Shown: piece after piece, positions 1-8,486 of the stretch
How the letters are laid out: each line of letters begins with the position of its first letter
Numbering within the stretch: the first letter of the stretch is position 1
Source: Desulfovibrio sp. Fe33
Lineage (GTDB): Bacteria; Desulfobacterota; Desulfovibrionia; Desulfovibrionales; Desulfovibrionaceae
Assembly (NCBI RefSeq): GCF_028532725.1
Contig: NZ_JAQKGU010000008.1
Coordinates: 1-64,000, forward strand
Direction: 5' to 3'
Length of the DNA stretch: 64,000 nt
Program-made: the position numbers and the translations under genes
Notes under the pieces: model-generated
The model's database searches: none
Told to the model about the DNA's origin: nothing
Seen by the model: only the letters and a program-made list of their open reading frames with translations

Positions 1-195
1 CGAGAACGTGTGAGTTTGGTTTGTTGATTCCCCAAAGGGGAGAACTCCTCTTTATCTCCTTGAGGAGGAAAATCAGGTTGTGAAAGCCGCTTCGCGGCGG
101 TAGTCGGGTGATTTCGCCTCCGGCGGGCAAGGGCTCGCACCCTTGCATCCCCTTTTGCGCCTTCGGCGCGGGCTTTTCGCTCTGCGGCGTTCTGC
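1..195. repeat. 195-bp tandem repeat, copy 1 (cut by window edge)
   Basis: First of two head-to-tail copies of a hairpin-rich non-coding unit. Each copy contains short inverted repeats with small loops, such as GCCGC-TTCG-CGGC, a GCCTCCGGCGGGC block, AAGGGCTCGCACCCTT and GCGCC-TTCG-GCGC. The copy begins exactly at the window edge, so more copies may lie upstream. No coding potential is evident. A third, inverted and shorter copy lies downstream of groEL. Confidence 0.9.
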
Positions 196-392
196 CGAGA
201 ACGTGTGAGTTTGGTTTGTTGATTCCCCAAAGGGGAGAACTCCTCTTTATCTCCTTGAGGAGGAAAATCAGGTTGTGAAAGCCGCTTCGCGGCGATAGCC
301 GGATGATTTCGCCTCCGGCGGGCAAGGGCTCGCACCCTTGCATCCCCATTTGCGCCTTCGGCGCGGGCTTTTCACTCTGCGGGAGTTCTGCC
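196..392. repeat. 195-bp tandem repeat, copy 2
   Basis: The second copy differs from the first by only a few substitutions and a small insertion near its end. The string of hairpins could be structured RNA or a REP/BIME-like intergenic element; the sequence alone does not decide. It lies beyond the terminator of the hydrogenase operon. Confidence 0.9.
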
Positions 393-419
393 GCGAAAGT
401 TGGGGAATATGTAAATCCC

Positions 420-451
420 AAAAAAAAGGGGCCCGGCATATGCCGGGCCCC
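420..451 (-). terminator. Intrinsic terminator of the hydrogenase operon
   Basis: A perfect 24-bp palindrome with GGGGCCCGGC arms around a central ATAT is followed, read on the minus strand, by eight U residues. It sits about 30 bp after the stop codon of the large subunit gene and ends the two-gene transcript. Confidence 0.9.
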
Positions 452-480
452 ATGTCTTTCGCGAGTTCGCGTCTGTGTGA

Positions 481-2199
481 TTACAGGACGCGGAACTTTT
501 TGACGTTACCGGTCTTGTTGTCGATGACGTGCACGCCGCAGGCGATGCAGGGGTCATAGGAGTGGACGGTACGCAGGATCTCGACCGGGCGTTCCGGATC
601 GGCGATCGGGGTGTTGTCCAGCAGAGCCTCTTCGGTCGGGCCGGGCACGTTCATGTCGCAGCGGGGACCGAGGTTCCAGGTGGACGGGACCACGAGCTGG
701 AAGTTGTCGATCTTGCCGCCCTTGATGTTGATCCAGTGGCTCAGGCCACCGCGCGGGGCGTTGACGAAACCGACACCCTGAGCTTCGGAGGGCATATCCC
801 AATCCTTGCAGATGTCGAGGTCGCCCTTGGCGATGTTTTCCTTCAGATCGTTGACCATGTCTTCGGTCTTCAGGCAGGTGATGAGGCACTCGATACCACG
901 GGCGCCGGTGCGGCCCAGGGTGGAGAACAGGGCCTCGGGGCCGACTTCCAGTTTGCCGAGGACGAAGTTGACGTACTTGACGAACTCGGGATGGCCCAGG
1001 CCGTAGTTGACCAGGCAGGTGGCCAGGGGGCCGACCTCGGTGGCGCGACCGTCATAACGGGGAGCCTTCATCCAGGAGTACTTGGTCTTGTCGTCCAGGC
1101 TGGTGTACATGGGATCCGTGACACCGGCGTAAGGATGCTTCGGAGTGTCGTCCTTGTACCAGGAATGCTTGACGTGCTCCTCGATCTTGGAAGGATCGAA
1201 GGCCATCACGTTCTTGATGTCGCGGTCGAAGATGACACCGGGCTTGACGTAACGGGAGTTCAGGTCGGCTTCGCCGCCCTGAGCCGGGTATTCGCCGAAG
1301 CTCATGAAGTTGGTGGTGCCGCCGATGGAGGCCCAATCCTTGTAGTAGCTGGCCACGGCAATGAGGTCCGGGATGTAGCAGTCAAGAATGAAGTCCTTGA
1401 TGTCGGCGTACAGGGCCAGGAAGTCATTGATGTACTTGTCGGTCAGGGCTTCGTAACAGGTCACGCCGCCCATGACGGTGAACTGGGTGTGCGGGTTCTT
1501 GGCGCCGAACACTGCCATGGCGCGAGCGGCCTTGACCTGCAGATGCAGGGCGTTCAGGTAGTGGTTGGTGGCAAGCAGGTTGACCTCGGGCGGCAGCACG
1601 TAAGCCGGATGGCCGCCGAGGAAGTAGGCGTTGGTGAAGATGCCCAAACGGCCGGACTCGACGATGCCCTTGACGGTGTCCTTGGTCTTCTGAAGCTCTT
1701 CCTTGGAAGAGACGATCTTCGGATTCGGACGCACGGTCTTGGCGACGGCGACGGCGATTTCAGCGGTCTTGTTGACGTCGGCGGACAGGCAGCCGGCCAC
1801 GTCGACGAAGTCCAGGGCATGAAGATGATAGAAGTGCACGATGTGGTCATGCATGAACTGCGCGGCCATCACCAGGTTGCGGATGATGGTTGCGTTGTGG
1901 GGCAGCACTTTATCCACGCCGACGGCGTTGTCGACGCAGCGGATGGAAGCGAGCGCGTGCGTGTAGGTGCAAACGCCGCAGGAACGCTGGGTGAAGTGCT
2001 GGGCATCGCGGGGATCACGACCCTTGAGGATGATCTCCAGACCGCGGAACAGCTGGGAGCTGCTGCGGACATCAACGATCTTGCCATCTTCGACCACGGC
2101 TTCAATGCGCAGGTGACCCTCGATCCTGGTGACCGGATCAACTACGACATCGTGTTTCCCGTGCGCCATCGGGGCGGCTTTAGGGGAGCAACCGGACAT
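481..2199 (-). CDS. hynB: Periplasmic [NiFe] hydrogenase large subunit
   Basis: This is the catalytic subunit of a group 1 uptake-type [NiFe] hydrogenase (572 aa, normal family length). The N-terminal nickel motif RSCGVCTYTH lies at about residues 72-81. The C-terminal motif DPCIACGVH ends at residue 557 and leaves a 15-residue tail, which maturation proteases of this family remove after the His. The first residue of the C-terminal pair is Cys551, so this is a plain NiFe enzyme and not a selenocysteine type. It has no signal peptide and should be exported as a complex with the Tat-dependent small subunit encoded just upstream. Naming varies in this genus: some species call the large subunit hynA or hydB. 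No maturation protease gene follows. Confidence 0.97.
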   Translation of the reverse strand: MSGCSPKAAPMAHGKHDVVVDPVTRIEGHLRIEAVVEDGKIVDVRSSSQLFRGLEIILKGRDPRDAQHFTQRSCGVCTYTHALASIRCVDNAVGVDKVLPHNATIIRNLVMAAQFMHDHIVHFYHLHALDFVDVAGCLSADVNKTAEIAVAVAKTVRPNPKIVSSKEELQKTKDTVKGIVESGRLGIFTNAYFLGGHPAYVLPPEVNLLATNHYLNALHLQVKAARAMAVFGAKNPHTQFTVMGGVTCYEALTDKYINDFLALYADIKDFILDCYIPDLIAVASYYKDWASIGGTTNFMSFGEYPAQGGEADLNSRYVKPGVIFDRDIKNVMAFDPSKIEEHVKHSWYKDDTPKHPYAGVTDPMYTSLDDKTKYSWMKAPRYDGRATEVGPLATCLVNYGLGHPEFVKYVNFVLGKLEVGPEALFSTLGRTGARGIECLITCLKTEDMVNDLKENIAKGDLDICKDWDMPSEAQGVGFVNAPRGGLSHWINIKGGKIDNFQLVVPSTWNLGPRCDMNVPGPTEEALLDNTPIADPERPVEILRTVHSYDPCIACGVHVIDNKTGNVKKFRVL

Positions 2200-2266
2200 A
2201 TTGTATCCTCCTTGAGAATTCTGATTCTGTCTGCGTTAGTTGAACGAAACCCGTACGGACGACCGA

Positions 2267-3253
2267 TTAAAGTTCGGTCAGATCGGCGTACATGTAGGTT
2301 TCGCCGTCCCAATCGGCTCCATCCCAGAAATCGGGCTGCGAGCAGCCGATGCAGGGATGACCGGCCTGGACAGGCCAGTTGTACTGGTTGAACTTGACCG
2401 TGGGGCAGTTGTTGAAGGTCTCGGGACCACGACAACCGAGTTTACGCAGACACCAGCCCTTGCGAGCCTCTTCGGAACCGAAGGAAGGTGCGAATTCGTC
2501 CATGTCGAAGTGCTCCTGCCTCGGGCAGTTGTCGTGTACGGTCTCGCCGTAGAAGGGGATCGGACGCCCGACATCGTCGAGCTCGGGGATGCCCTTGGTG
2601 AGGAAGTGCACGATGGTGCCGACCAGGGAGAACGGGTTCGGCGGACAGCCGGGAACGTTGATGATGGCCTTGCCGGGGAACAGCTCACCGACGCCCTTGA
2701 CGGCGGTGGGGTTCGGAGCGGCTTTCTGGACGCCACCGTAGGAGGCGCAGGTGCCGTACGTGATGGTGGCGGCGGCCGCGTTGACTACCTTGGTGGTGGT
2801 CTCCAGCATGGTGTGACCGCCGACCTTGCCGTAAGCGCCGGGCTCGTTGGCGGTGCCGGCCGGAGCGGTGGGCACGCCACCCTCGATGACGGCGACGAAA
2901 TTGCCGGCGTTGACCGTATCCCACAGGGCCTTCTCGGCGGCGTGACCCGCAGCGGCCATGATGGTCTCATGGTAGTTCAGCGAAATGTAATCCAAGATGA
3001 GGGCATCGATATAAGGCTCGACGGTCCTCAGGATGGATTCGGAACAACCGGTACATTCGGCGTTGTGCAACCAGATCACGTTGGGCCTGTTGTCGGCCGT
3101 GAGGGCTTCCGCAATTCTCGGGGCAAAAGCAGGCCCCATGCCCATCACTGCGGCCACGGTTCCGCAGAACTTCATGAAATCACGGCGAGAAACGCCGCGT
3201 TTTTCCAGCCGTTCCACGGCTCCTTCCTTGCCATGACCTACGGAAAATTTCAT
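2267..3253 (-). CDS. hynA: Periplasmic [NiFe] hydrogenase small subunit, Tat-exported
   Basis: This is the iron-sulfur electron-transfer subunit (328 aa). Residues around 23-30 carry the Tat motif SRRDFMKF, followed by a hydrophobic stretch and an Ala-rich cleavage region. Cluster ligands are visible as NAECTGCSE (proximal), [14 protein letters not shown], and a C-terminal set that includes [11 protein letters not shown] and [13 protein letters not shown]. The start is supported by a GGAGGTG ribosome site a few bases upstream. It is the first gene of a two-gene operon with the large subunit. A possible sigma-54 promoter lies about 90 bp upstream. Gene naming (hynA, hynB or hydA) differs between Desulfovibrio species. 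Confidence 0.97.
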   Translation of the reverse strand: MKFSVGHGKEGAVERLEKRGVSRRDFMKFCGTVAAVMGMGPAFAPRIAEALTADNRPNVIWLHNAECTGCSESILRTVEPYIDALILDYISLNYHETIMAAAGHAAEKALWDTVNAGNFVAVIEGGVPTAPAGTANEPGAYGKVGGHTMLETTTKVVNAAAATITYGTCASYGGVQKAAPNPTAVKGVGELFPGKAIINVPGCPPNPFSLVGTIVHFLTKGIPELDDVGRPIPFYGETVHDNCPRQEHFDMDEFAPSFGSEEARKGWCLRKLGCRGPETFNNCPTVKFNQYNWPVQAGHPCIGCSQPDFWDGADWDGETYMYADLTEL

Positions 3254-3988
3254 AGAACACCTCCGTAATAAAATGAGTCTGTTATGAAGAGAACACCGTT
3301 ATTCCCAGCATAACCGTCGGGCACACGCCCGAACTCGCACCTAAGCCATCTCCTTGCCACGAATACCGTATGCGTGACACGATTCGCATTCTTTTTCCAA
3401 GTTCGTGCTATAACCCCCCGGAAAAATTAATTAACAAAGTCGTATCGCGCTTTACAAACAAAATCAATAGGCAACTTCAAAAAACTTTCAAGCGAATCGG
3501 CAAACTAGGACTTGACAAGAACACGTGACAAAAATCACAGAATGCTTTCCTCTCAAGCGTCAGCGGACAAAACCTTGCTGCCGGGCCGCTCCCAAACAGA
3601 GCGTCGCGGCCGCCCCTTCGCAACGACGGGTGACGGCTTCTGCGAATAATCTATAATTGAATGCATTCTTCCACTAAGGATAATATTCCGATACGAATAG
3701 AAGACTAACCCTCGACCCTTTGGGAGGTCTTCCGCTTGGCCGTCATCTTCGCTCTTTCCGCTTTTCCCATGAACAAGGGGGGCTCCACATCGTGCATCCG
3801 CGAGCCCCTCGCCTCGAACGCCGCCTCGCCATCGAATCTGAGGAACCTCCGCCCTACTGATTTGGGCTTCAATACCGGACGGAAGCAAACCGTGAAAACG
3901 ACCGGCGGCGGGCATGGACGGCCCGCCTTCGGAATCCGTAGATTCCACGGCGTGGTAAACACGCAGGCTTGAGGAGAGCGTCCGCCCC
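3254..3988. other. Intergenic region between divergent hydrogenase and diguanylate cyclase genes
   Basis: No convincing gene lies in these 735 bp. The part next to the hydrogenase holds the candidate sigma-54 element and AT-rich runs; the part next to the diguanylate cyclase holds only short GC-rich inverted repeats. A 78-codon frame with a TTG start at 3736-3972 (plus) has a GGGAGG upstream, but its composition is not protein-like and I do not call it. Confidence 0.6.
3344..3359 (-). promoter_or_regulatory. Candidate sigma-54 promoter for the hydrogenase operon
   Basis: Read on the minus strand the sequence is TGGCAAGGAGATGGCT. This matches the -24/-12 pattern TGGCAC-R-N4-TTGC-W at most positions, with the required ten bases between GG and GC. 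It would place the transcript start about 80 bases before the small-subunit start codon. Two mismatches keep this tentative. Confidence 0.4.
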
Positions 3989-5950
3989 ATGACCGCCGAA
4001 AACAAAAAAACCGAACGGGCACAGGCCCATGAACGCAGGCCCCCGACCAGGTTCGGCGCAAAATCCCTGATCTTCAAGGCTCTGGTGCGCTTCCTGCCCC
4101 TCGCGCTCGCAGCCGCCCTGCTGCTCATGCTCCTCACATGGCATTTCACCCGGCGTGATCTTCTGGCCGATATCGACACCGAGGTCGGTATCTTCGCCAC
4201 AGCCACCTGCCGGGTCCTGGACGGACTCCTTTGGAACTTCCATACAGAGGAAATGGTCAGCGCCCTGGGAGCCATTTCGAGCCATACCGCCATACTCGGA
4301 GCCGAGGTTTACGACGAAAACGGCAAGCTCTTCCTTGCCTACGGCATAACGCCCGAAGATCGCGTCGGGGGCCTGCTGACCGTTTGGCGGGACATCTATC
4401 GCCGACAACCGGACGGAAGCCGCACGGACATGGGCAAACTGGCCATCCATTACACATACACCTTCGCCGAGGAGCGGCTTAAGCTGGCCCTCCTGCGCGA
4501 CATGGCCCTGGTTACGCTCATCATAGTACTCACTTTCTCCGGGGCCGCCTACGCCTTCAACAGAGCGGTGAACCGCCCGCTCAAAGCCCTGCGGAAGGCC
4601 ATCCGGACCACAACCGAAACCGGCCGCCGAACCGAGGCCGAATGGCGAAGCGACGATGAAATCGGCGAGGTCGTCCAGGCCCACAACGACATGCTCGAAC
4701 GCCTCGCCGACCGGAACGCGGCCGTAATCAAGAGCGAAAAGGTCTATCGCCAGCTCTTCGAAAACGCGCAGGTCGGCATCTACGTGACCAACTCAAACGG
4801 CGTCATTCTCGGAGCGAACAAAACCCTGGCGGCCATACTGGGCTATGAGTCCATCGACGAGCTGCCGGAAATCGACGTATCGTCCCATTATGTCGATCCC
4901 GACGACCGAGTCAGGCTCTGGACGCGCCTGGGTGAAACCGGCGAGATATCCCGCTTCAGGCTTCGTTTGCGCCGGGTGGACGGAGGGCTCATATGGGCGG
5001 AGATGTCCGGCCGGATGAACCCGGACGGCACATTCAACGGCATTCTCCAGGACATCACCGACCGGGTGGAAGCTGAACGGGCCATGGAGGAACGCGACGA
5101 GCTGTACCGCGCCTTTTTCGAGGAAAACAAGGCGGCCATGATTCTCCACGATCCCCTGAACCTGTCCATCCAGTTCGCCAACCCGGCCGCCTGCCGGTTT
5201 TACGGCTACTCGAACGCGGAGATGACCTCCATGACCATGCGGGAGGTGGACTGCATGACCGACGCCCAGGTTTACCAGGAACTCAAGGAGGCCACCGAGG
5301 AGCGGCGCAACTACTTCAAGCACGTGCATACCCTCAAGGACGGCACCCGCCGGCACGTGGAGGTATTCACCGGACCCGTTTCGCTGGGGCGACGCCAGCT
5401 CCACTACTCCATCGTCCACGACGTGACCGACAAGCGGCGTCTCGAAGCCAGGCTGCAACGCATGGCAACCCGCGACCAATTGACCGGATCGTACAACCGC
5501 CACGCCTTTTTCCAGCGCGCCAAAAACGAATTGGCCCGCGCGAGAAGATTCTCTCACCCGTTGTCCGTACTCATGTGTGATCTCGACTTCTTCAAGGAAA
5601 TCAATGATACATACGGGCACGCCGTCGGCGACGAAGTCCTGCGCGCCTTCGCCTTGCGCTGCCGGGCCGACTTCAGACAAAACGATATCTTCGCCCGCCT
5701 GGGCGGAGAGGAATTCGCCGCCCTGCTGGTGGAAACCGACGCCGGGCAAGCCATGACGGTGGCCGAACGCATCCGGGCCACGGCCGAGGCCATGGTCATC
5801 CCGACCGACGCGGGGGACCTTACCGTCACCGTTTCCATCGGGGTCGCGGCCCTGCGCGCCTCGGACTCCGTCAACGACCTGCTCAAACGGGCCGACGATG
5901 CGCTGTACGAAGCCAAGAAATCCGGCCGCAACGCCGTGGCCGGGCGATAG
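3989..5950 (+). CDS. Membrane diguanylate cyclase with HAMP, two PAS domains and GGDEF
   Basis: This 653-aa sensor is predicted to make cyclic di-GMP. A first membrane segment spans about residues 28-52, then comes a short periplasmic region and a second membrane segment at about 172-190. A HAMP linker follows, then two PAS domains (about 253-370 and 374-490) and a C-terminal GGDEF domain. The active site reads RLGGEEF (near residue 572), which is a catalytically competent variant. The product-inhibition site RxxD is present as RQND, five residues before GGEEF. The ligand is unknown. It is transcribed away from the hydrogenase genes and appears to be monocistronic. Confidence 0.95.
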   Translation: MTAENKKTERAQAHERRPPTRFGAKSLIFKALVRFLPLALAAALLLMLLTWHFTRRDLLADIDTEVGIFATATCRVLDGLLWNFHTEEMVSALGAISSHTAILGAEVYDENGKLFLAYGITPEDRVGGLLTVWRDIYRRQPDGSRTDMGKLAIHYTYTFAEERLKLALLRDMALVTLIIVLTFSGAAYAFNRAVNRPLKALRKAIRTTTETGRRTEAEWRSDDEIGEVVQAHNDMLERLADRNAAVIKSEKVYRQLFENAQVGIYVTNSNGVILGANKTLAAILGYESIDELPEIDVSSHYVDPDDRVRLWTRLGETGEISRFRLRLRRVDGGLIWAEMSGRMNPDGTFNGILQDITDRVEAERAMEERDELYRAFFEENKAAMILHDPLNLSIQFANPAACRFYGYSNAEMTSMTMREVDCMTDAQVYQELKEATEERRNYFKHVHTLKDGTRRHVEVFTGPVSLGRRQLHYSIVHDVTDKRRLEARLQRMATRDQLTGSYNRHAFFQRAKNELARARRFSHPLSVLMCDLDFFKEINDTYGHAVGDEVLRAFALRCRADFRQNDIFARLGGEEFAALLVETDAGQAMTVAERIRATAEAMVIPTDAGDLTVTVSIGVAALRASDSVNDLLKRADDALYEAKKSGRNAVAGR

Positions 5951-6001
5951 GCCGCCCTGTTCATTCGACGCCCGGCGCGATGCGCAAGGAGAACAACCGT
6001 T

Positions 6002-6538
6002 GTGAACGAATTCATGCTGGTCGAGATAAACACGGAACGCTGCCTGTTGCGCCCATGGAGAGTGGAGGACATTCCCCTGGTGCCGCCATTGGCCGACACC
6101 CGCGACATATCGTGGAACACTTCCTTCCGGTTCCCCTACCCCTATGACGAGGAGGCGGCCAAACGCATGATCCAATGGAGCCGCGACGGAGCGGGCGAGA
6201 ACAAATGGCAGTTCGCCGTGTCCAGCGACGGGGAGCTTGCTGGCGGCTGCGGGGCCATCCGGGGCGTCGGCGTGGAGGCGCACACAGCGACCGTGGGATA
6301 CTGGCTCGGCACCGCATGGTGGGGCCGGGGCCTGGCCACCGAGATGGTCGCCGCGCTGATCCGCTACATGCGGGAAGAAACCGACGTGGAGCAACTCTCG
6401 GCCAGTTGCTTCGGCTGGAATCCGGCTTCCCGCCGGGTGCTTGAAAAAACCGGCTTCGCACATGAGGGAGTGCGCCGGGGCGTGGTCCGCAAATGGGGAA
6501 GAACCACGGACCTGTGGATGTACGGCCGCCCCCTCTAA
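6002..6538 (+). CDS. GNAT family N-acetyltransferase (RimJ/RimL type)
   Basis: This is a 178-aa single-domain acetyltransferase. The N-terminal LRPWRVEDIPLV block and the acetyl-CoA region YWLGTAWWGRGLATEM, followed by NPASRRVLEKTGF, are typical of the RimJ/RimL subgroup that acetylates protein N-termini or small amines. The substrate cannot be inferred. The start is GTG, supported by AAGGAG upstream. It converges with the next gene, and the two stop codons overlap (6536-6538 against 6535-6537 on the other strand). Confidence 0.9.
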   Translation: MNEFMLVEINTERCLLRPWRVEDIPLVPPLADTRDISWNTSFRFPYPYDEEAAKRMIQWSRDGAGENKWQFAVSSDGELAGGCGAIRGVGVEAHTATVGYWLGTAWWGRGLATEMVAALIRYMREETDVEQLSASCFGWNPASRRVLEKTGFAHEGVRRGVVRKWGRTTDLWMYGRPL

Positions 6539-7284
6539 TCGAGAGCCACCAGCTCAAGGTCGCCCCACACGGCCACTTTGGCGTCATACTGGGCGAAAAC
6601 TCCATCCAGCCCGAGGGGAGCCAAATCCCGCGCCCGGCGAAGCACGCGGTCCAGGTCTCTCCCGGTATTGAGCATGTTGCACAGGGCCGTGGCCGCTGCA
6701 TCGGCCAGCCGCGCATCCCGCGAACGCACCGCCACGAGGTCGCCGGACCCCAGGCTCAGGGAGTGGCCGATAGTGCCGCTCGAGGCGCACAGGGCGACGG
6801 GAAAGGCCCCGGCTTCGATGCGAAGACCCACGGACGCCCCGGAACCCGGATCAGCCAGCAGGGCCGCAACCCTTTCGCGCGTGGACCGAAGATAGGCGTC
6901 CCCGCCGTTTTCCACCAAAATGTTCGGGCTGTGTTCGGCGAACGCATCGCCCACGGCCTGGGCCACCGCACCGGCAACGGCGGCCATTGGGCCGACTCCG
7001 CAGACCTCGGCGGCCGAAGCCATGGCCCGAACGATCTCCGGCGCATCGCCCGGAACGGCCACCGGCTCCAGACTCTCGGCAAACTCGGGATGAAACAGTA
7101 TCCAATTCTTGATCTCGCCGCGTACCTGCGAGACGAATGCTGCGATTTCATTGTGTAAATCGATTTCGGCCACCACAAGCAAATCCGTCTGCTCAACCGC
7201 AACCTGAAAACGGACCTCGCCCTCACGCGGACGGATCGCCCTGCGGTACCCCCGATCTGTGGAAAGATGCCTACCGGCCGCCAT
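6535..7284 (-). CDS. UPF0280 family protein (ApbE-like fold)
   Basis: This 249-aa protein matches the conserved UPF0280 family, which is related in fold to ApbE FAD:protein FMN transferases and has no established function. The glycine-rich region CGVGPMAAVAGAVAQ and the NILVENGGDAYL block are the recognisable family signatures. I chose the ATG at 7284 because GGAGGGG precedes it; a TTG at 7320 extends the frame by 12 codons but has no ribosome site and overlaps a palindrome. Its stop overlaps that of the convergent acetyltransferase gene. Confidence 0.85.
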   Translation of the reverse strand: MAAGRHLSTDRGYRRAIRPREGEVRFQVAVEQTDLLVVAEIDLHNEIAAFVSQVRGEIKNWILFHPEFAESLEPVAVPGDAPEIVRAMASAAEVCGVGPMAAVAGAVAQAVGDAFAEHSPNILVENGGDAYLRSTRERVAALLADPGSGASVGLRIEAGAFPVALCASSGTIGHSLSLGSGDLVAVRSRDARLADAAATALCNMLNTGRDLDRVLRRARDLAPLGLDGVFAQYDAKVAVWGDLELVALD

Positions 7285-7300
7285 CAACCCCTCCAACGCC

Positions 7301-7320
7301 TTGTTCCCAATACGGAACAA
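7301..7320. promoter_or_regulatory. Perfect inverted repeat upstream of the UPF0280 gene
   Basis: TTGTTCC and GGAACAA arms flank a 6-bp spacer, 17 bp before the chosen start codon. The size and symmetry suit a dimeric repressor site. No regulator is identifiable from the sequence. Confidence 0.45.
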
Positions 7321-7344
7321 CTTACGAACACCATTACAAACACC

Positions 7345-7353
7345 TTATCCACA
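7345..7353 (+). other. Consensus DnaA box (TTATCCACA)
   Basis: This is a perfect 9-bp DnaA box in a locally A-rich intergenic stretch. Two weaker look-alikes (TGTGGAAAG at 7257 and TTTCCACAC at about 7387) lie within 130 bp. It is about 1 kb from rpmH, a gene that often sits near replication origins in other bacteria. One good box is not enough to call an origin. Confidence 0.4.
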
Positions 7354-7464
7354 GTCGGAAAAACAACGAACAAGAAACGAACATACTTTCCACACACGCT
7401 TCAGCGGAGCCGAAACGTTCCGGAGAAAGATCGGGAAAGAGAGCCAACGCCCCCCTTCCCGTCC

Positions 7465-8118
7465 CTAGAACCCCTCGTCCGAGTTGATGAGAACAATCTT
7501 GATGCGTCCCTTGGGGAAGGACTTTTCCGTAATCGCCCAAACGTTGCAGATGCGGTCCGGGGAGGAGCAATCCATACAGTAGCCGGTCTTGACGCAGGGC
7601 GTCTTCGCGTCCAGCCGCATGGTATTGACCGGGGCCACGTACTCCTTGATCCGCTCCATGGCCCGCTCGAGGTCGGGAACAAGCTTGTTGCGGCCGACGA
7701 GAAGGACCACGTTGCGCGGTCCGAAAGAGATAGCCCCGGTGCGGTTGCCGCACTTGTCGAGGTTGACCAGGTGGCCGTCGCGCGTAACGGCGTTGGTGCC
7801 CGCAAAAAAGCAGTCGACCAGCAGAGATTTTCGGCGCAACTCGTACTTCTCCTCGGGAGAAAGGGCCTTGTCCCAGGTGTCCAGCGCCTCGAAGTCGGGA
7901 CAATCGCGCAGGTACTCGTAGAGCCCGGAAGCGGCCAGCGTGGCTGACCCGCCCCATGAAACCGTCTTCGGCGCGAGCGCGGGCAATATTTCGTCGATCA
8001 CGATGGCGCGCGCGTCGTCCAGAGACGCGGCCAGATAGGCGTCGAAGCCGTTATTCTCAAGCTGCTCCATGAGATCAGCAAGGTTCAGACTCCAATAATT
8101 GTCCATGGGTTTGTCCAT
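7465..8118 (-). CDS. LUD-domain (LutC/YkgG-like) protein
   Basis: This 217-aa protein belongs to the LUD family found in lactate-utilisation proteins. Visible signatures are the TVSWGGSATLAASG block, the FAGTNAVTRDGHLVNLDKCGNR block and a GPRNVVLLVGRNKLVPD core. A Cys-containing tail (CVKTGYCMDCSSPDRIC) resembles metal or Fe-S ligands seen in some anaerobe members. No lutA or lutB partner is adjacent, so a role in lactate oxidation is not supported by context. The start is backed by GGAGG five bases upstream. Confidence 0.85.
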   Translation of the reverse strand: MDKPMDNYWSLNLADLMEQLENNGFDAYLAASLDDARAIVIDEILPALAPKTVSWGGSATLAASGLYEYLRDCPDFEALDTWDKALSPEEKYELRRKSLLVDCFFAGTNAVTRDGHLVNLDKCGNRTGAISFGPRNVVLLVGRNKLVPDLERAMERIKEYVAPVNTMRLDAKTPCVKTGYCMDCSSPDRICNVWAITEKSFPKGRIKIVLINSDEGF

Positions 8119-8351
8119 GAGGCCTCCGGGATATATTCCCTAACTATGGTTAAGATCGGAACAATCGCAAAAACGGGCATTTTTTCGCTCGCCAAGCGAA
8201 GGAAAAACTTGTAGCAGAAAAGCCGCTCGGCCGAAAGTCGGCAGTCGGGATCGTTCCCAAAATACAGCTTGACGACCCTCATGACAGCGGTTATATGCTT
8301 CCGTTCGACGCAACTTCTAGCATAATATCACTCTTTAGGAGATAATTGGAT
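8119..8351. other. Divergent promoter region between the LUD gene and rpmH
   Basis: This stretch should hold promoters for both directions. A CATAAT at 8321-8326 is a possible -10 element for the rpmH operon, but no good -35 is visible at the right spacing. The rpmH ribosome site AGGAG lies at its end. Confidence 0.4.
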
Positions 8352-8486
8352 ATGAAACGTACTTACCAGCCCAGCAAATGCCGTCGCAAAAGAACCCACG
8401 GATTCCTGGTGCGTTCCCGCACCAAGAATGGTCGCAAAGTGCTTGCGCGCCGTCGCGCCAAAGGTCGCAAGAGATTAGCCGTCTAA
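8352..8486 (+). CDS. rpmH: 50S ribosomal protein L34
   Basis: The 44-codon frame encodes a highly basic protein beginning MKRTYQPSK, with the RTHGFLVR and [14 protein letters not shown] blocks that define L34. An AGGAG ribosome site precedes it. It opens the conserved rpmH-rnpA-yidD-yidC-jag-mnmE cluster. Its 3' half is overlapped in another frame by the only canonical start available to rnpA. Confidence 0.97.
   Translation: MKRTYQPSKCRRKRTHGFLVRSRTKNGRKVLARRRAKGRKRLAV

Noticed and set aside
1-392. CRISPR array
   Set aside because: The unit is a 195-bp tandem duplication without short repeats and unique spacers; no cas gene is in the window.
481-2199. [NiFeSe] hydrogenase with selenocysteine
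   Set aside because: The C-terminal active-site motif has Cys codons at both positions and no in-frame TGA.
3736-3972. A 78-codon TTG-start gene before the diguanylate cyclase
   Set aside because: It has a ribosome-site-like GGGAGG but rare start, no motif and a non-protein-like composition; it runs up to the promoter region of the next gene.
7285-8351. Chromosomal replication origin
   Set aside because: Only one perfect DnaA box and no cluster, no AT-rich unwinding region with boxes on both sides, and no dnaA or dnaN nearby.
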